Assembly (NCBI GenBank): GCA_030267565.1
Contig: BRXU01000051.1
Coordinates: 391,538 to 455,537 of the forward strand
DNA: 64,000 nt
Reading direction: 5' to 3'
Origin: Pleodorina starrii
Taxonomy: Eukaryota; Chlorophyta; Chlorophyceae; Chlamydomonadales; Volvocaceae
Part shown: in pieces, positions 12,201-20,800 of the stretch
How the letters are laid out: every line of letters starts with the position of its first letter
Numbering within the stretch: position 1 is the stretch's first letter
Program-made: the position numbers and the translations under genes
The notes under the pieces: model-generated
Told to the model about the DNA's origin: nothing
Database searches by the model: none
Seen by the model: the letters and a program-made list of their open reading frames with translations, nothing else

Positions 12201-15200
12201 GCAAACGTACGACAGTCCCCGGGGGGCTTCGTAAATCCGATGTCCCGCACCGCATTGCACCGCACCTCATCCCCCGCGCGCGGGTCAGAGGGCGGGGTGG
12301 GGGCTGGTGGTGGGGGCTGGGGGCAGAGGGCGGGGTGGGGCTGGGGGGCGGTGAGGAGACGGGTAGCTGGCGGTGGCGCGCCCGGGCTTGCGCTGTGTGC
12401 TGTGTGCTCGGGGGTGTCCCCTCCCCCTGGATTGGCCCGGGTTGGCGGTGGACCCCCGGCTGTGGATGTGGCTGTGGCTGTGGCCCCAAGACGTGTGACC
12501 CCCCTCCCCCTCCGATGCCACGCCACCCAAACAAAACCACCCCTCAGCTACCGAACACCCAAACATCCGAACAGCACCCGATGAATGAACGATCTGGACT
12601 TGTCATCCCCGCCGCCGCGGCAACGGCCGCCGCCATTACCCTGGTCCGGCCCACCCTCCCTCCCTCCCTCCCTTCCACCCTTCCACCCTTCCCCCTCCCC
12701 TCCCCTTCCCCCCACCCCCCACACACGCACGCGACCTCACCCGCAGTGTGCAGGAGTTCAAGTCCCAGCTGCTGGTGTCGTGTGGCAGCCGGATTGAGAT
12801 GTACGAATGGAGGGGGCCGCCGTCGGGGGGATCGGCGGGAGGCGCTGCGGCGGCGGGCGCAGGTCGGAGGGGCCTGGGGTCTGGGGTCCTGGGGGCCTGG
12901 GGTCAGGCGGTTGGGTGGGAGGGCGGCTCCCCCCAGGGTGGGGGGGGGGCGGGTGCGGGTGCGGGCCGGGGTTTTAGGGTTTTAGGGGGTTACAAGAGTG
13001 CGACGTAACGTTGGCACACTGGTTCGCTGCAGTAACCCACAGCTAGCTGCAACCAACCCCCTCCATCCCCTGACTGCCGCCATCCACACTTTCCTCCTTC
13101 CCTCCCTCCCTCCCTGCCCCCCTCCCCTCCCGCCTTCTTTCCACCCCCCCTCCCACCCCACCCCTCAGCCCGCCTCTCTGGGCCCCTCATGCCCTTACCC
13201 GCCATGCCCACCCTGCCCACCCTACCCACCCTGCTCACCCTACCCACCCACTCCCCTATTCTCCCTCCCCCCCTCCGCGGCCGTTCCGGGCCGTTTTAAT
13301 TACCCCCTCCCCCCCCCGCGGCCTCCTCAGGTGGCGGAGTGCTTGAGAAGCGCGCCTTCTTCGACCTGCCCACTCTGGTGACCTGGCTGGTGACGGTCAA
13401 GGACTACCTGCTGGCGGCGGATGCGACACAGGGACTGTACTTTGTGAGATATTCGGTGAGGGGGGCAGGCGGAAGGGGGAGGGGGAGGGGGGAGGGGGAG
13501 GGGGAGGGGGAGGGGGAGGGGGAGGGGGAGGGGGAGGGGGAGGGGGAGGGGGAGGGGGAGGGGGAGGGGGAGGGGGAGGGGGAGGGGGAGGGGGAGGGGG
13601 AGGGGGAGGGGGAGGGGGAGGGGGAGGGGGAGGGGGGGAGGGGCACCATTCGGGCAGAGGCATGTTGGCACGTGCATGCGTGTCTGCGTGCGTGTGGGTT
13701 TCGGGGTCATACGTCCTACGGCATATACCCCCATCCCCGCACCTCCTCTTCCAACTGCGCCTCTGACCCGTGTCCCCCCCCCCGCGCACACACACACACA
13801 CACTTCAACCCCCCCCCTCCACACCCAAGCTTTCGTTCCCCCTCGTACTCCCTCTCCCCCTCACCCCTCCCCCTCCCTCCCCCCCTCCCGCCCCACTATT
13901 GCTGGGTTCTGGGTCCGTTCGCTAACGCCGTCTCCTTCTCCGCTGCGAAATTCTCTTTATACCTCCCCCCCACTCCCTCTTCCCCTTACCCCTCCCCCTT
14001 ACTCCCCCTCCCGTCCCTCCCCTCCCCCCCCCCAGGACGCCTCCCGTGTGCTCGAGTTCATGTCCAAGGACTTCGACCACCGGGAGCTCCTGAGCGCCGG
14101 AGTCATCATCAACGAACCCAAACTGGCCTTCCTGGCGGCGGATGCGGCGGGGAACCTGGCGACAAGCGAGTTCTATGGTGGGGCGGGGATAGGGGGAGGT
14201 GGGGGGGGAAAGGGGGGGGAGGTGTGGGTGGAGATGGGGGTGTGTGTGTGGGGGGATGGTGGGGATGGTGGGGTGGGAGGTGGGGTGGGGTGGGTGGGTG
14301 GGTGGGGGGGGGGTCAGCGACGTCGTGACGGGTATGGGAGGTATGGGGGGCGAACCTCCCTCCCCCTCCTCCTCCCCCTCCTCCTCGCCCTCCTCTTTCT
14401 CGTCCTCCTTAACCGGACGACCCAGATGCCTCCCTCGCCTTCCCCCCCCTGGTGGGCCGAACCCTAAAACCCCACCTTACCCCTACCTAAACCGCTCCCT
14501 CTCCACTCCCCCCTCCCCCTCTGCCCCCTCCCCCCCTCCCCCTCCTCCCCCCTCCCCATCTACCCGCTCCCCCCTCCCCCCCTCCCCCCCTCCCCCTCCT
14601 CCCCCCTCCCCATCTACCCGCTCCCCCCTCCCCTCCCCTCCCCAGGCAGCCGCAATACCAACCCGGAGTTCTGGGCGGGTCAGCGACTGGCGCCCCTGGG
14701 GCTGATGCACGTGGCGAGAAGAATCGGCTGCAGCGCACCCATCAAGTTGCCCACCGGGGACGGAAAGAACAGGTTGGGGTGTGCGTGTGTGTATGTGTGT
14801 TGGAGGGGTGGGTGCGTGTGTGGGGTGGGTGGGTGGGGGGGGGATGAGGGGAAGGCAAAGTGGGGCGACGAGCAGCCTGAAGAGGTGAGAAAGGGGGTAC
14901 AAAGGAGATACTGAAGGGAGGGTGGGAGCTGATGTGACCCGGGGTGGCTCCTCGGGGGGGGGGGAGGTTCCACTGGAGGGAAACGGCGAAGGAAAGAGAG
15001 AACGGAAGAAAGCGGGGAGAGAGCGGGGAGGTGCTGGCGATTGTCCTCCCTTGTTCCCATGTCTTCCCACCCGCCCGCCCAACGCGCCTCAACGAACTCC
15101 GGGAACCCCACCGCCACCACCGCCCCCCCACCACCGCCCCGCCACCACTTCGCCGACTTGAACCTACCGGTACTACCTGCCGCCGCCGCCGCCGCCGCCA

Positions 15201-16890
15201 CCTACTAGGTGCCTAGGTGCCTAGGTGCCTAGGTGCCTAGGTGCCTAGGTGCCTGACATTGTTTGCCGCATCGCCACATTGCCAAACACACAAACACACA
15301 AACACACTTTACCTTCCTCTCTCTCTTTCCCTCAACTCCAACACCCTCCAACACCCTCGCTCCCTCCCTCCCTCCATCCCTTCCCCCCGGCTTCCCTCAG
15401 GCACGCGCTTCTGTGCGGCGTGGCGGAGGGCGGCCTGTCGTACGTAGCCCCGGTTCCCGACTCCGAAACCGCCCAGCGGCTGCAGGCGCTCCAGAACCAC
15501 ATGTCACGTGCCCTCCCACACGTGGCGGGACTCAACCCGCGCGCCTTCAGGTCGAGTCGGGTTAGGGTCGGGGTTGGGGTCGGGGTTGCTGGATTTGGGT
15601 TGGATTTGGATTTGGATTTGGATTTGGATTTGGGTTTTGGATAGGAATGCAGAAGGCGGCCTGAAAGGAGACGAAGGCCAGCTGGGCTGGGGGGCGTTCG
15701 GGTCAGTTGTCGGTCATTAGGGGGTTTTAGGGTTTTGGAGTGTGTGTGCGGCCGTATGTTGTGGCCTTGTGCTTGGAGGGGGCTCCGGTATCGAGTGGGG
15801 GAGGGAGCAGTGGATGGAGGGAAGGGCAGTGGACGGATAGGGTTGTGGTGGAGGGGGTGGTGGAGGGCGCGTGGACGGAGGGGGTCGTGGTGGCTTCCCG
15901 ACGCAGACAAGGGGGCGCGTCCTTGACGGTGAGGCGGGCGTACAGCGCACACAGCGCACACAGCGCAGCAGCCGATCGCTCTCTCCATATCCCGATGAGA
16001 CGCAAAACAAACAGACGAACCCCCACCCCCGAAAACAGACGCCCTATCGCCCTATCGCCACTCATCCACCCCACCAACCACCTAACCGCCTCAACCGCCT
16101 CCCAACCGCCGCCCCAACCGCCTCCCAACCAACCGCTTCCCAACCGCAGGCACCGCTTCTGTCGCATTCCCAAGGCCCTGGGCGGTGGCGAGGCCCACCA
16201 TTCGGCCCCTCCCCCCCGCTCCAACGGCCTCTTGGATGGACAGCTGCTGTGCGGCTTCCCGCTGCTCAGCAGCCCCCAGCATCGGTCGGCGGCGGAGGCG
16301 GTGGGGGCGACCGTGGCGCAGTTGATGGCGGACCTCAGGGTGAGAGCGGAGGGGGTGTGTGGGGGGTGGTGTGGGGATGGAGTGGGTGGAGTGGTTGCCG
16401 CATCGATTTAGGGACGGGGATGACCCAGAGATGGGGGAGGCAGGGGAGTTAGAGGGGGCGGAGGGGAAGGGGAGGGGGAGCGGGAGGGGGCGTGGGGGGG
16501 GGGAGGGGGAGAGTGTGGCCGTCCAAATACCGGTAGGCAAAAGGAGGGAGGGGGGGTAGGGAGGGGATGGGGAGGGAGGGGGTCTGCGATGACGTTGGAA
16601 ACCGATGGAGGCGGCGTAAAAGCGGCCTGGGTGGGTGGGTGGGTTGCAGGGCTGTTCGGTCGATGTAGTTGCTAGATTGATTGATTGATTGACAGATCGA
16701 TTGATTGATAAATGGGTCCACCGATGGGTCAATCGATCGCACAGCTGGGCCCGCGTCGGCTCCCAAAGGCCCCTTGCCTGCCTGCCTGACTCCCATGCCT
16801 GCTTGACTCCCCCTCACGTGCCTGCCTGCCTGCCTGCCTGACTTCCCCCCTTCCATACAGACCATGGTTGCGGCCGCCACGTTGTGTTGA
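1..16890 (+). CDS. CPSF160: CPSF160 (CPSF1/Cft1), 3' part of gene, 25 exons visible
   Basis: Large scaffold of the nuclear mRNA 3'-end processing complex; in the family it binds WDR33 and CPSF30 and helps position the poly(A) signal. Read in frame from base 2, the spliced exons give 1,525 residues that follow plant CPSF160 from near its N-terminal quarter to the C-terminus. Landmarks are [56 protein letters not shown] and [12 protein letters not shown]. Exons: 1-172, 293-433, 787-892, 1436-1966, 2415-2530, 2819-3579, 3961-4036, 4905-4976, 5863-5928, 6473-7024, 7512-7592, 8226-8504, 8895-9044, 9293-9489, 10189-10403, 10892-10936, 11463-11550, 11997-12047, 12747-12862, 13331-13455, 14036-14177, 14646-14772, 15401-15550, 16150-16339, 16861-16890. 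All junction phases agree; 23 of 24 introns are GT-AG and one appears GC-AG. The family is usually about 1,440 residues; this copy is longer because of Gly/Ala/acidic inserts in exons 4, 6, 10 and 12. The start codon and roughly 200 residues lie upstream. Exon edges are inferred from homology and phase, not from transcripts. Confidence 0.95.
1080..1260. repeat. Simple-repeat cluster in intron 3
   Basis: A GAT run followed by TGTTTG-like units (about 1,098-1,142), then a purine tract of GGAAA/GGGAA units (1,201-1,252). Nothing gene-like is seen in this intron. Confidence 0.8.
1735..1905 (+). repeat. Coding GGC/GCG triplet tract in exon 4
   Basis: Poly-Gly and poly-Ala runs within exon 4, between [16 protein letters not shown] and [13 protein letters not shown]. 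They are in frame with the conserved flanks and look like a slippage-expanded loop. Confidence 0.75.
2201..2232. repeat. (GACC)8 microsatellite in intron 4
   Basis: Eight consecutive GACC units flanked by GCCC units, just upstream of a C-rich tract leading to the exon 5 acceptor. Confidence 0.95.
2531..2818 (+). other. Intron 5, probable GC-AG intron
   Basis: Exon 5 reads TCFACVGQ and exon 6 starts GQTGAIV, which join exactly as the family SGHGKNGAL turn. The phase-0 junction this needs is CAG|GCGAGT, a GC donor with an otherwise strong consensus, and the acceptor is TTTCGCAG at 2811-2818. An alternative is read-through to the GT at 2579, adding 16 basic residues (about [14 protein letters not shown]) between CVGQ and GQTG. 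Homology favours the GC donor. Confidence 0.6.
2769..2809. repeat. GTCGTAC cluster before the exon 6 acceptor
   Basis: Four close GTCGTA-containing units immediately upstream of the acceptor at 2,817-2,818. The same heptamer recurs at 3,601-3,669 and 8,111-8,192. Confidence 0.75.
2936..3483 (+). other. Gly/Ala/Asp/Glu low-complexity insert inside exon 6 of CPSF160
   Basis: Between the conserved VFAVYHR and [16 protein letters not shown] segments exon 6 carries about 180 residues of Gly, Ala, Asp, Glu and Pro runs, mostly from GGC/GCC/GCG triplet tracts. Plant and animal relatives have only a short linker here. The frame stays open across the insert and phase 2 into exon 7 holds, so it is read as coding, probably a disordered acidic loop. 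Triplet slippage is the likely origin. Confidence 0.75.
3601..3669. repeat. GTCGTACA repeats with an (AT)n core, start of intron 6
   Basis: Three GTCGTACA units, with a short (TA)n tract between the second and third. This is one of the few AT-rich spots in the gene. Confidence 0.75.
3735..3762 (+). repeat. 28-bp intronic element, copy 1 (cryptic acceptor module)
   Basis: Begins GGGCTCCGGCCTATACGTGG and continues ATAACCCC. It lies in intron 6 and is followed after 16 nt of pyrimidines by CAG at 3776-3778. The real exon 7 acceptor is at 3959-3960, so this copy sits before an unused or alternative acceptor. Confidence 0.85.
4369..4608. repeat. 12-bp minisatellite, 20 units, intron 7
   Basis: GTGTCCTGTCCT repeats exactly 20 times (240 bp) with only two units changed, both T to C. 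Because 12 is a multiple of 3, several frames stay open across it (CPVS-type repeats), but it lies inside an intron defined by conserved exons on both sides. Confidence 0.95.
4860..4887 (+). repeat. 28-bp intronic element, copy 2 (at the true exon 8 acceptor)
   Basis: Identical to copy 1 over 28 bp. Here it ends 17 nt before the acceptor AG (4903-4904) that opens exon 8. It therefore occupies the branch-point position, and GGATAAC is the likely branch region. Confidence 0.85.
4977..5072 (+). repeat. G-rich GGTCGGTGGGT tract at the 5' end of intron 8
   Basis: Begins at the donor itself (CAG|GTGGGGCGG). It is made of G runs and GGTC/GGTG units with many possible G-quadruplex registers. Confidence 0.85.
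7025..7137 (+). repeat. G-rich GGTCGGTGGGT tract at the 5' end of intron 10
   Basis: Same repeat style as at the start of intron 8, again starting at the donor (CGG|GTGGGTCGG). Confidence 0.85.
8111..8192. repeat. TGTCGTACTGTTCTTCTC-like short tandem array, intron 11
   Basis: Four to five imperfect units of about 18 bp, pyrimidine-rich on the plus strand, ending about 30 nt before the exon 12 acceptor. Confidence 0.75.
9961..10010. repeat. (GT)n/(GC)n microsatellite, intron 14
   Basis: Alternating GT with a central GCGT stretch. The rest of intron 14 (9,490-10,188) is G-rich at its start and C-rich at its end. Confidence 0.9.
10727..10889. repeat. CTCA/CGCA/CTCG tetranucleotide array ending at the exon 16 acceptor
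   Basis: About 160 bp of CACT, CGCA and CTCG tetranucleotides that run directly into the CGCAG acceptor. The array itself supplies the pyrimidine-rich tract. Confidence 0.9.
11677..11704 (+). repeat. 28-bp intronic element, copy 3
   Basis: One mismatch to copies 1 and 2 (GGAAAAC instead of GGATAAC). It lies in intron 17, and a C-rich tract ends in CAG at 11728-11730, 26 nt downstream. The exon 18 acceptor used by homology is much further on, at 11995-11996. Confidence 0.83.
12972..12987 (+). repeat. Interstitial telomere-like (TTTTAGGG)2 in intron 19
   Basis: Two perfect TTTTAGGG units, the Chlamydomonas-type telomere repeat. Single or degenerate copies occur at 15,725-15,732 and, in the other orientation, at 11,395-11,412 (CCCTAAACCCTAA) and 14,462-14,469. 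Confidence 0.8.
13475..13643 (+). repeat. (GGGGGA)n array, about 27 units, start of intron 20
   Basis: A hexanucleotide array beginning about 20 nt after the exon 20 donor. It gives false Gly-Glu and Pro-Leu open frames on the two strands. The 3' end of the same intron is a C-rich counterpart (13,840-14,030). Confidence 0.95.
14507..14645. repeat. Duplicated C-rich tract before the exon 22 acceptor
   Basis: Two tandem copies of a CTCCCC-rich segment that ends CATCTACCCGCTCCCC, followed by the CCCAG acceptor. Confidence 0.85.
15205..15252. repeat. (CTAGGTGC)6 microsatellite, intron 22
   Basis: Six perfect 8-bp units. Confidence 0.95.
15588..15641. repeat. (GGATTT)n array, intron 23
   Basis: Seven or eight GGATTT/GGGTTT units shortly after the exon 23 donor. 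Confidence 0.9.
16673..16845. repeat. ATTG and TGCC microsatellites, intron 24
   Basis: An ATTG/ATCG run (16,673-16,710) and then a CCTG/TGCC run (16,778-16,841) leading to the last acceptor. Nothing coding is seen in intron 24. Confidence 0.85.
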
Positions 16891-16950
16891 GGCGGAGGCG
16901 GAGGCGACGAGGAAAGGAACGGACATGACAGGACATGATAGGAATTGCAG

Positions 16951-17020
16951 CGAGGTGGAGCGAGGTGGAGCGAGGTGGAGCGAGGTGGAGCGAGGTGGAG
17001 CGAGGTGGAGCGAGGCAGAG
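16951..17020. repeat. 10-bp minisatellite CGAGGTGGAG, 6 perfect units plus 1 variant
   Basis: Starts 60 bp after the CPSF160 stop, probably within its 3' UTR. The period (10 bp) is the same as that of the large satellite 0.8 kb downstream, but the sequence is unrelated. Confidence 0.95.
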
Positions 17021-17403
17021 GAGAGGAAGGGGATCCAGGGAGGGGCCACAGGTCGTTTCCAAGGCGGGGGGGGGGGGGGAAAGGGGGAAAGAAGGAGAAG
17101 CGCAGAAAAGGGACCCGAGGGGCCGAGGGCCCGGGAGTCAGGCTAGGTTGTTCTTGTGTCTCGGTTGGGGTTGGTTGGGGCGCGTGGGGCCCCGCCGGGT
17201 GGTGCCGCAAAGCGAACAGGCCAGACGCCGGGTGCTGTTGATGCGGTTATTGTCGTTGAGGCGGTGCAGGGTCTTGGATCGGGTTCCGACGTCTTCCGCG
17301 AGTCCTTTACACATGAAATATCAGGTCTTCACATTCATATCAACGGTTGCTGGATTCACCCTCGTAATACGGATGGACACACTACTTTCCATCTCAGCTA
17401 TAA

Positions 17404-17432
17404 TTTCACGCACACGCGGTGTGTGCGCGAAA
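17404..17432. other. Hairpin, 12-bp stem with one mismatch, 5-nt loop
   Basis: TTTCACGCACAC and GTGTGCGCGAAA pair at 11 of 12 positions around a GCGGT loop. The hairpin lies in the AT-richer intergenic part, about 510 nt after the stop. Function unknown. Confidence 0.75.
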
Positions 17433-17806
17433 TGGATGGAACCGCTAAAATGGCTGAAAACGCCGCTTCCCAGCTGTCCCCAGCTATTATCCGCGCCGGT
17501 GCCAGCTCCGCCGCCCCACCCCTCACCTTTCAAGGACCACACCTATCGGGGCACATAACTTGGCGCGCAGCACAGCACAGCGGCACTCTTGGGATTTCCA
17601 GCGGTAAAGCTCAGAAGCGTTACGTTGTACACGTCGTACACGGGTCGCCTGGTCTCAACGAATGAACCATTGGTGGCTCAACCAGTGTGAGCTGTGAGGG
17701 GACTTGTTTGCCACGTTGGGCACCGGCAACAGCGGACGTGTTTCTGCACAGAACATACATGAATTATAAAGAAATATCGGTACAGCTGGGGGAGTATGCC
17801 CAGCAG

Positions 17807-20800
17807 CCTTCGGGGGCCTGCGGGGGCCTCCGGGGGCCTGCGGGGGCCTGCGTGGGCCTCCGGTGGCCTCGGGGGGCCTCCGGGGGCCTTCGGGGGCCTC
17901 CGGGGGCCTTCCGGGGGCCTGCGGGGGCCTTCGGGGGCCTGCGGGGGCCTCCGGGGGCCTGCGGGGGCCTCCGGGGGCCTCCGGGGGCCTCCGGGGGCCT
18001 CCGGGGGCCTGCGGGGGCCTCGGGGGGCCTCCGGGGGCCTTCGGGGGCCTTCGGGGGCCTCCGGGGGCCTCCGAGAGCCTTCGGGGGCCTCGGGGGCCTT
18101 CGGGGGCCTGCGGGGGCCTGCGGGGGCCTCCGGGGGCCTCCGAGAGCCTTCGGGGGCCTCGGGGGCCTTCGGGGGCCTGCGGGGGCCTGCGGGGGCCTTT
18201 GGGGGCCATCGGGGGCCTCCGGGGGCCTCCGGGGGCCTCCGGGTGCCTTCCGGGACCACCGGGGGCCTGCGGGGGCCTTCGGGGGCCTGCGGGGGCCTTC
18301 GGGGGCCTGCGGGGGCCTGCGGGGGCCTCCGGGGGCCTCCGGGGGCCTTCGGGGGCCTCCGGGGGCCTTCGGGAGCCTTCGGGGGCCTCCGGGGGCCTCC
18401 GGGGGCCTTCCGGGACCACCGGGGGCCTGCGGGGGCCTTCGGGGGCCTGCGGGGGCCTTCGGGGGCCTCGGGGGCCTGCGGGGGCCTGCGGGGGCCTTCG
18501 GGGGCCTCGGTGGCCTCCGGGGGCCTTTCGGGACCACCGGGGGCCTGCGGGGGCCTTCGGGGGCCTGCGGGGGCCTTCGGGGGCCTCGGGGGCCTGCGGG
18601 GGCCTTCGGGGGCCTGCGGGGGCCTTCGGGGGCCTCCGGGGGCCTCCGGGGGCCTTCCGGGACCACCGGGGGCCTGCGGGGGCCTTCGGGGGCCTGCGGG
18701 GGCCTTCGGGGGCCTTCGGGGGCCTCGGGGGCCTGCGGGGGCCTGCGGGGGCCTTCGGGGGCCTTCGGGGGCCTCCGGGGGCCTCCGGGGGCCTTCCGGG
18801 ACCACCGGGGGCCTGCGGGGGCCTTCGGGGGCCTGCGGGGGCCTTCGGGGGCCTCGGGGTCCTGGGGGGGCCTGCGGGGGCCTTCGGGGGCCTCGGGGGC
18901 CAGCGGGGGCCTGCGGGGGCCTGCGTGGGCCTCCGGTGGCCTTCGGGGGCCTGCGGGGGCCTGCGGGGGCCTTCGGGGGCCTTCGGGGGCCTCCGGGGGC
19001 CTCCGGGGGCCTTCCGGGACCACCGGGGGCCTGCGGGGGCCTTCGGGGGCCGGCGGGGGCCTCCGGGGGCCTGCGGGGGCCTCCGGGGGCCTCCGGGGGC
19101 CTCCGGGGGCCTCCGGGGGCCTGCGGGGGCCTTCGGGGGCCTCCGGGGGCCTGCGGGGGCCTCCGGGGGCCTCCGAGAGCCTTCGGGGGCCTCGGGGGCC
19201 TGCGGGGGCCTGCGGGGGCCTTTGGGGGCCATCGGGGGCCTCCGGGGGCCTCCGGGGGCCTTCGGGGGCCTCCGGGGGCCTTCGGGGGCCTGCGGGGGCC
19301 TGCGGGGGCCTTCGGGGGCCTTCGGGGGCCTCCGGGGGCCTCCGGGGGCCTTCCGGGACCACCGGGGGCCTGCGGGGGCCTTCGGGGGCCTGCGGGGGCC
19401 TTCGGGGGCCTCGGGGGCCTGCGGGGGCCTGCGGGGGCCTTCGGGGGCCTCGGGGGCCATCGGGGGCCTCCGGGGGCCTCCGGGGGCCTTCGGGGGCCTC
19501 CGGGGGCCTTCGGGGGCCTGCGGGGGCCTGCGGGGGCCTTCGGGGGCCTTCGGGGGCCTCCGGGGGCCTCCGGGGGCCTTCCGGGACCACCGGGGGCCTG
19601 CGGGGGCCTTCGGGGGCCTGCGGGGGCCTTCGGGGGCCGCGGGGGCCTGCGGGGGCCTGCGGGGGCCTTCGGGGGCCTGCGGGGGCCTTCGGGGGCCTCG
19701 GGGTCCTTCGGGGGCCTGCGGGGGCCTTCGGGGGCCTCGGGGGCCAGCGGGGGCCTCCGGGGGCCTTCGGGGGCCTCCGGGGGCCTCCGGGGACCTCCGG
19801 GGGCCTGCGGGGGCCTGCGGGGGCCTGCGGGGGCCTTTGGGGGCCATCGGGGGCCTCCGGGGGCCTCCGGGGGCCTTCGGGGGCCTCCGGGGGCCTTCGG
19901 GGGCCTTCGGGGGCCAGCGGGGGCCTCCGGGGGCCTTCGGGGGCCTCCGGGGGCCTGCGGGGGCCTGCGGGGGCCTTCGGGGGCCTTCCGGGACCACCGG
20001 GGGCCTGCGGGGGCCTTCGGGGGCCTCCGGGGGCCTGCGGGGGCCTTCGGGGGCCTCCGGGGGCCTCCGAGAGCCTTCGGGGGCCTCGGGGGCCTGCGGG
20101 GGCCCTTGGGGGCCTGCGGGGGCCTGCGGGGGGCTTCCGGGACCACCGGGGGCTCCGGGGGCCTTCGGGGGCCTTCGGGGGCCATCGGGGGCCTGCGGGG
20201 GCCTCCGGGGGCCTCCGGGGGCCTCCGGGGGCCTTCGGGGGCCTGCGGGGGCCATCGGGGGCCTCCGGGGCCCTGTGGGGGCCTTCAGGGGCCTTCGGGG
20301 GCCTCCGGGGGCATTCGGGGGCCTCCGGGGGCCTCCGGGGGCCTTCGGGGGCCTCCGGGGGCCTTCGGGGGCCTCCGGGGGCCTTCCGGGACCGCCGGGG
20401 GCCTGCGGGGGCCTTCGGGGGCCTGCGGGGGCCTTCGGGGGCCTCGGGGGCCTGCGGGGGCCTGCGGGGGCCTTCGGGGGCCTCGGGGGCCTCCGGGGAC
20501 CTTCCGGGACCACCGGGGGCCTGCGGGGGCCTTCGGGGGCCTGCGGGGGCCTTCGGGGGCCTCGGGGGCCTTCGGGGGCCTGCGGGGGCCTTCGGGGGCC
20601 TCGGGGGCCAGCGGGGGCCTCCGGGGGCCTTCGGGGGCCTCCGGGGGCCTCCGGGGACCTCCGGGGGCCTGCGGGGGCCTGCGGGGGCCTGCGGGGGCCT
20701 TTGGGGGCCATCGGGGGCCTCCGGGGGCCTCCGGGGGCCTTCGGGGGCCTCCGGGGGCCTTCGGGGGCCTTCGGGGGCCAGCGGGGGCCTCCGGGGGCCT

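Larger units (their letters stand above)
10189..16890 (+). other. CPSF160: C-terminal CPSF_A domain of CPSF160 (exons 15-25)
   Basis: From [15 protein letters not shown] onward the translation follows the CPSF_A domain (third propeller and C-terminal helices) shared by CPSF160, DDB1 and SF3B3. Conserved pieces include ALLAVGT (exon 16), GRILLYTI (exon 17), [18 protein letters not shown] (exon 19), [19 protein letters not shown] (exon 20) and [12 protein letters not shown] (exon 23). Exon 24 plus the 9-codon exon 25 end in [13 protein letters not shown], the same length as the family end from the conserved Gly-Thr/Ala pair. This supports the 16,888-16,890 stop over a read-through of intron 24. 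Confidence 0.88.
16891..17806. other. Intergenic stretch between CPSF160 and the satellite
   Basis: Holds the 3' UTR of CPSF160, a purine-rich part to about 17,150, and a more AT-rich unique part from about 17,280 to 17,806. I recognise no coding region, RNA gene or transposon. The plus strand has neither TGTAA (the usual green algal poly(A) signal) nor AATAAA in this interval; the only TGTAA is on the minus strand at 17,308-17,312. Confidence 0.7.

Noticed and set aside
13397..13824. Gly-Glu (plus strand) and Pro-Leu (minus strand) repeat frames
   Set aside because: The (GGGGGA)n intron repeat read in different frames, inside an intron bounded by conserved CPSF160 exons.
16340..16411. Alternative C-terminus by reading through intron 24 to TAG at 16,409-16,411
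   Set aside because: The spliced end (exon 25, 16,861-16,890) matches the family C-terminus in length and hydrophobic pattern; the read-through is Gly/Cys/Val repeat.
17156..17665. A 169-codon plus-strand frame in the intergenic stretch
   Set aside because: No recognisable domain, starts in G-rich repeat, and there is no supporting context; treated as chance.
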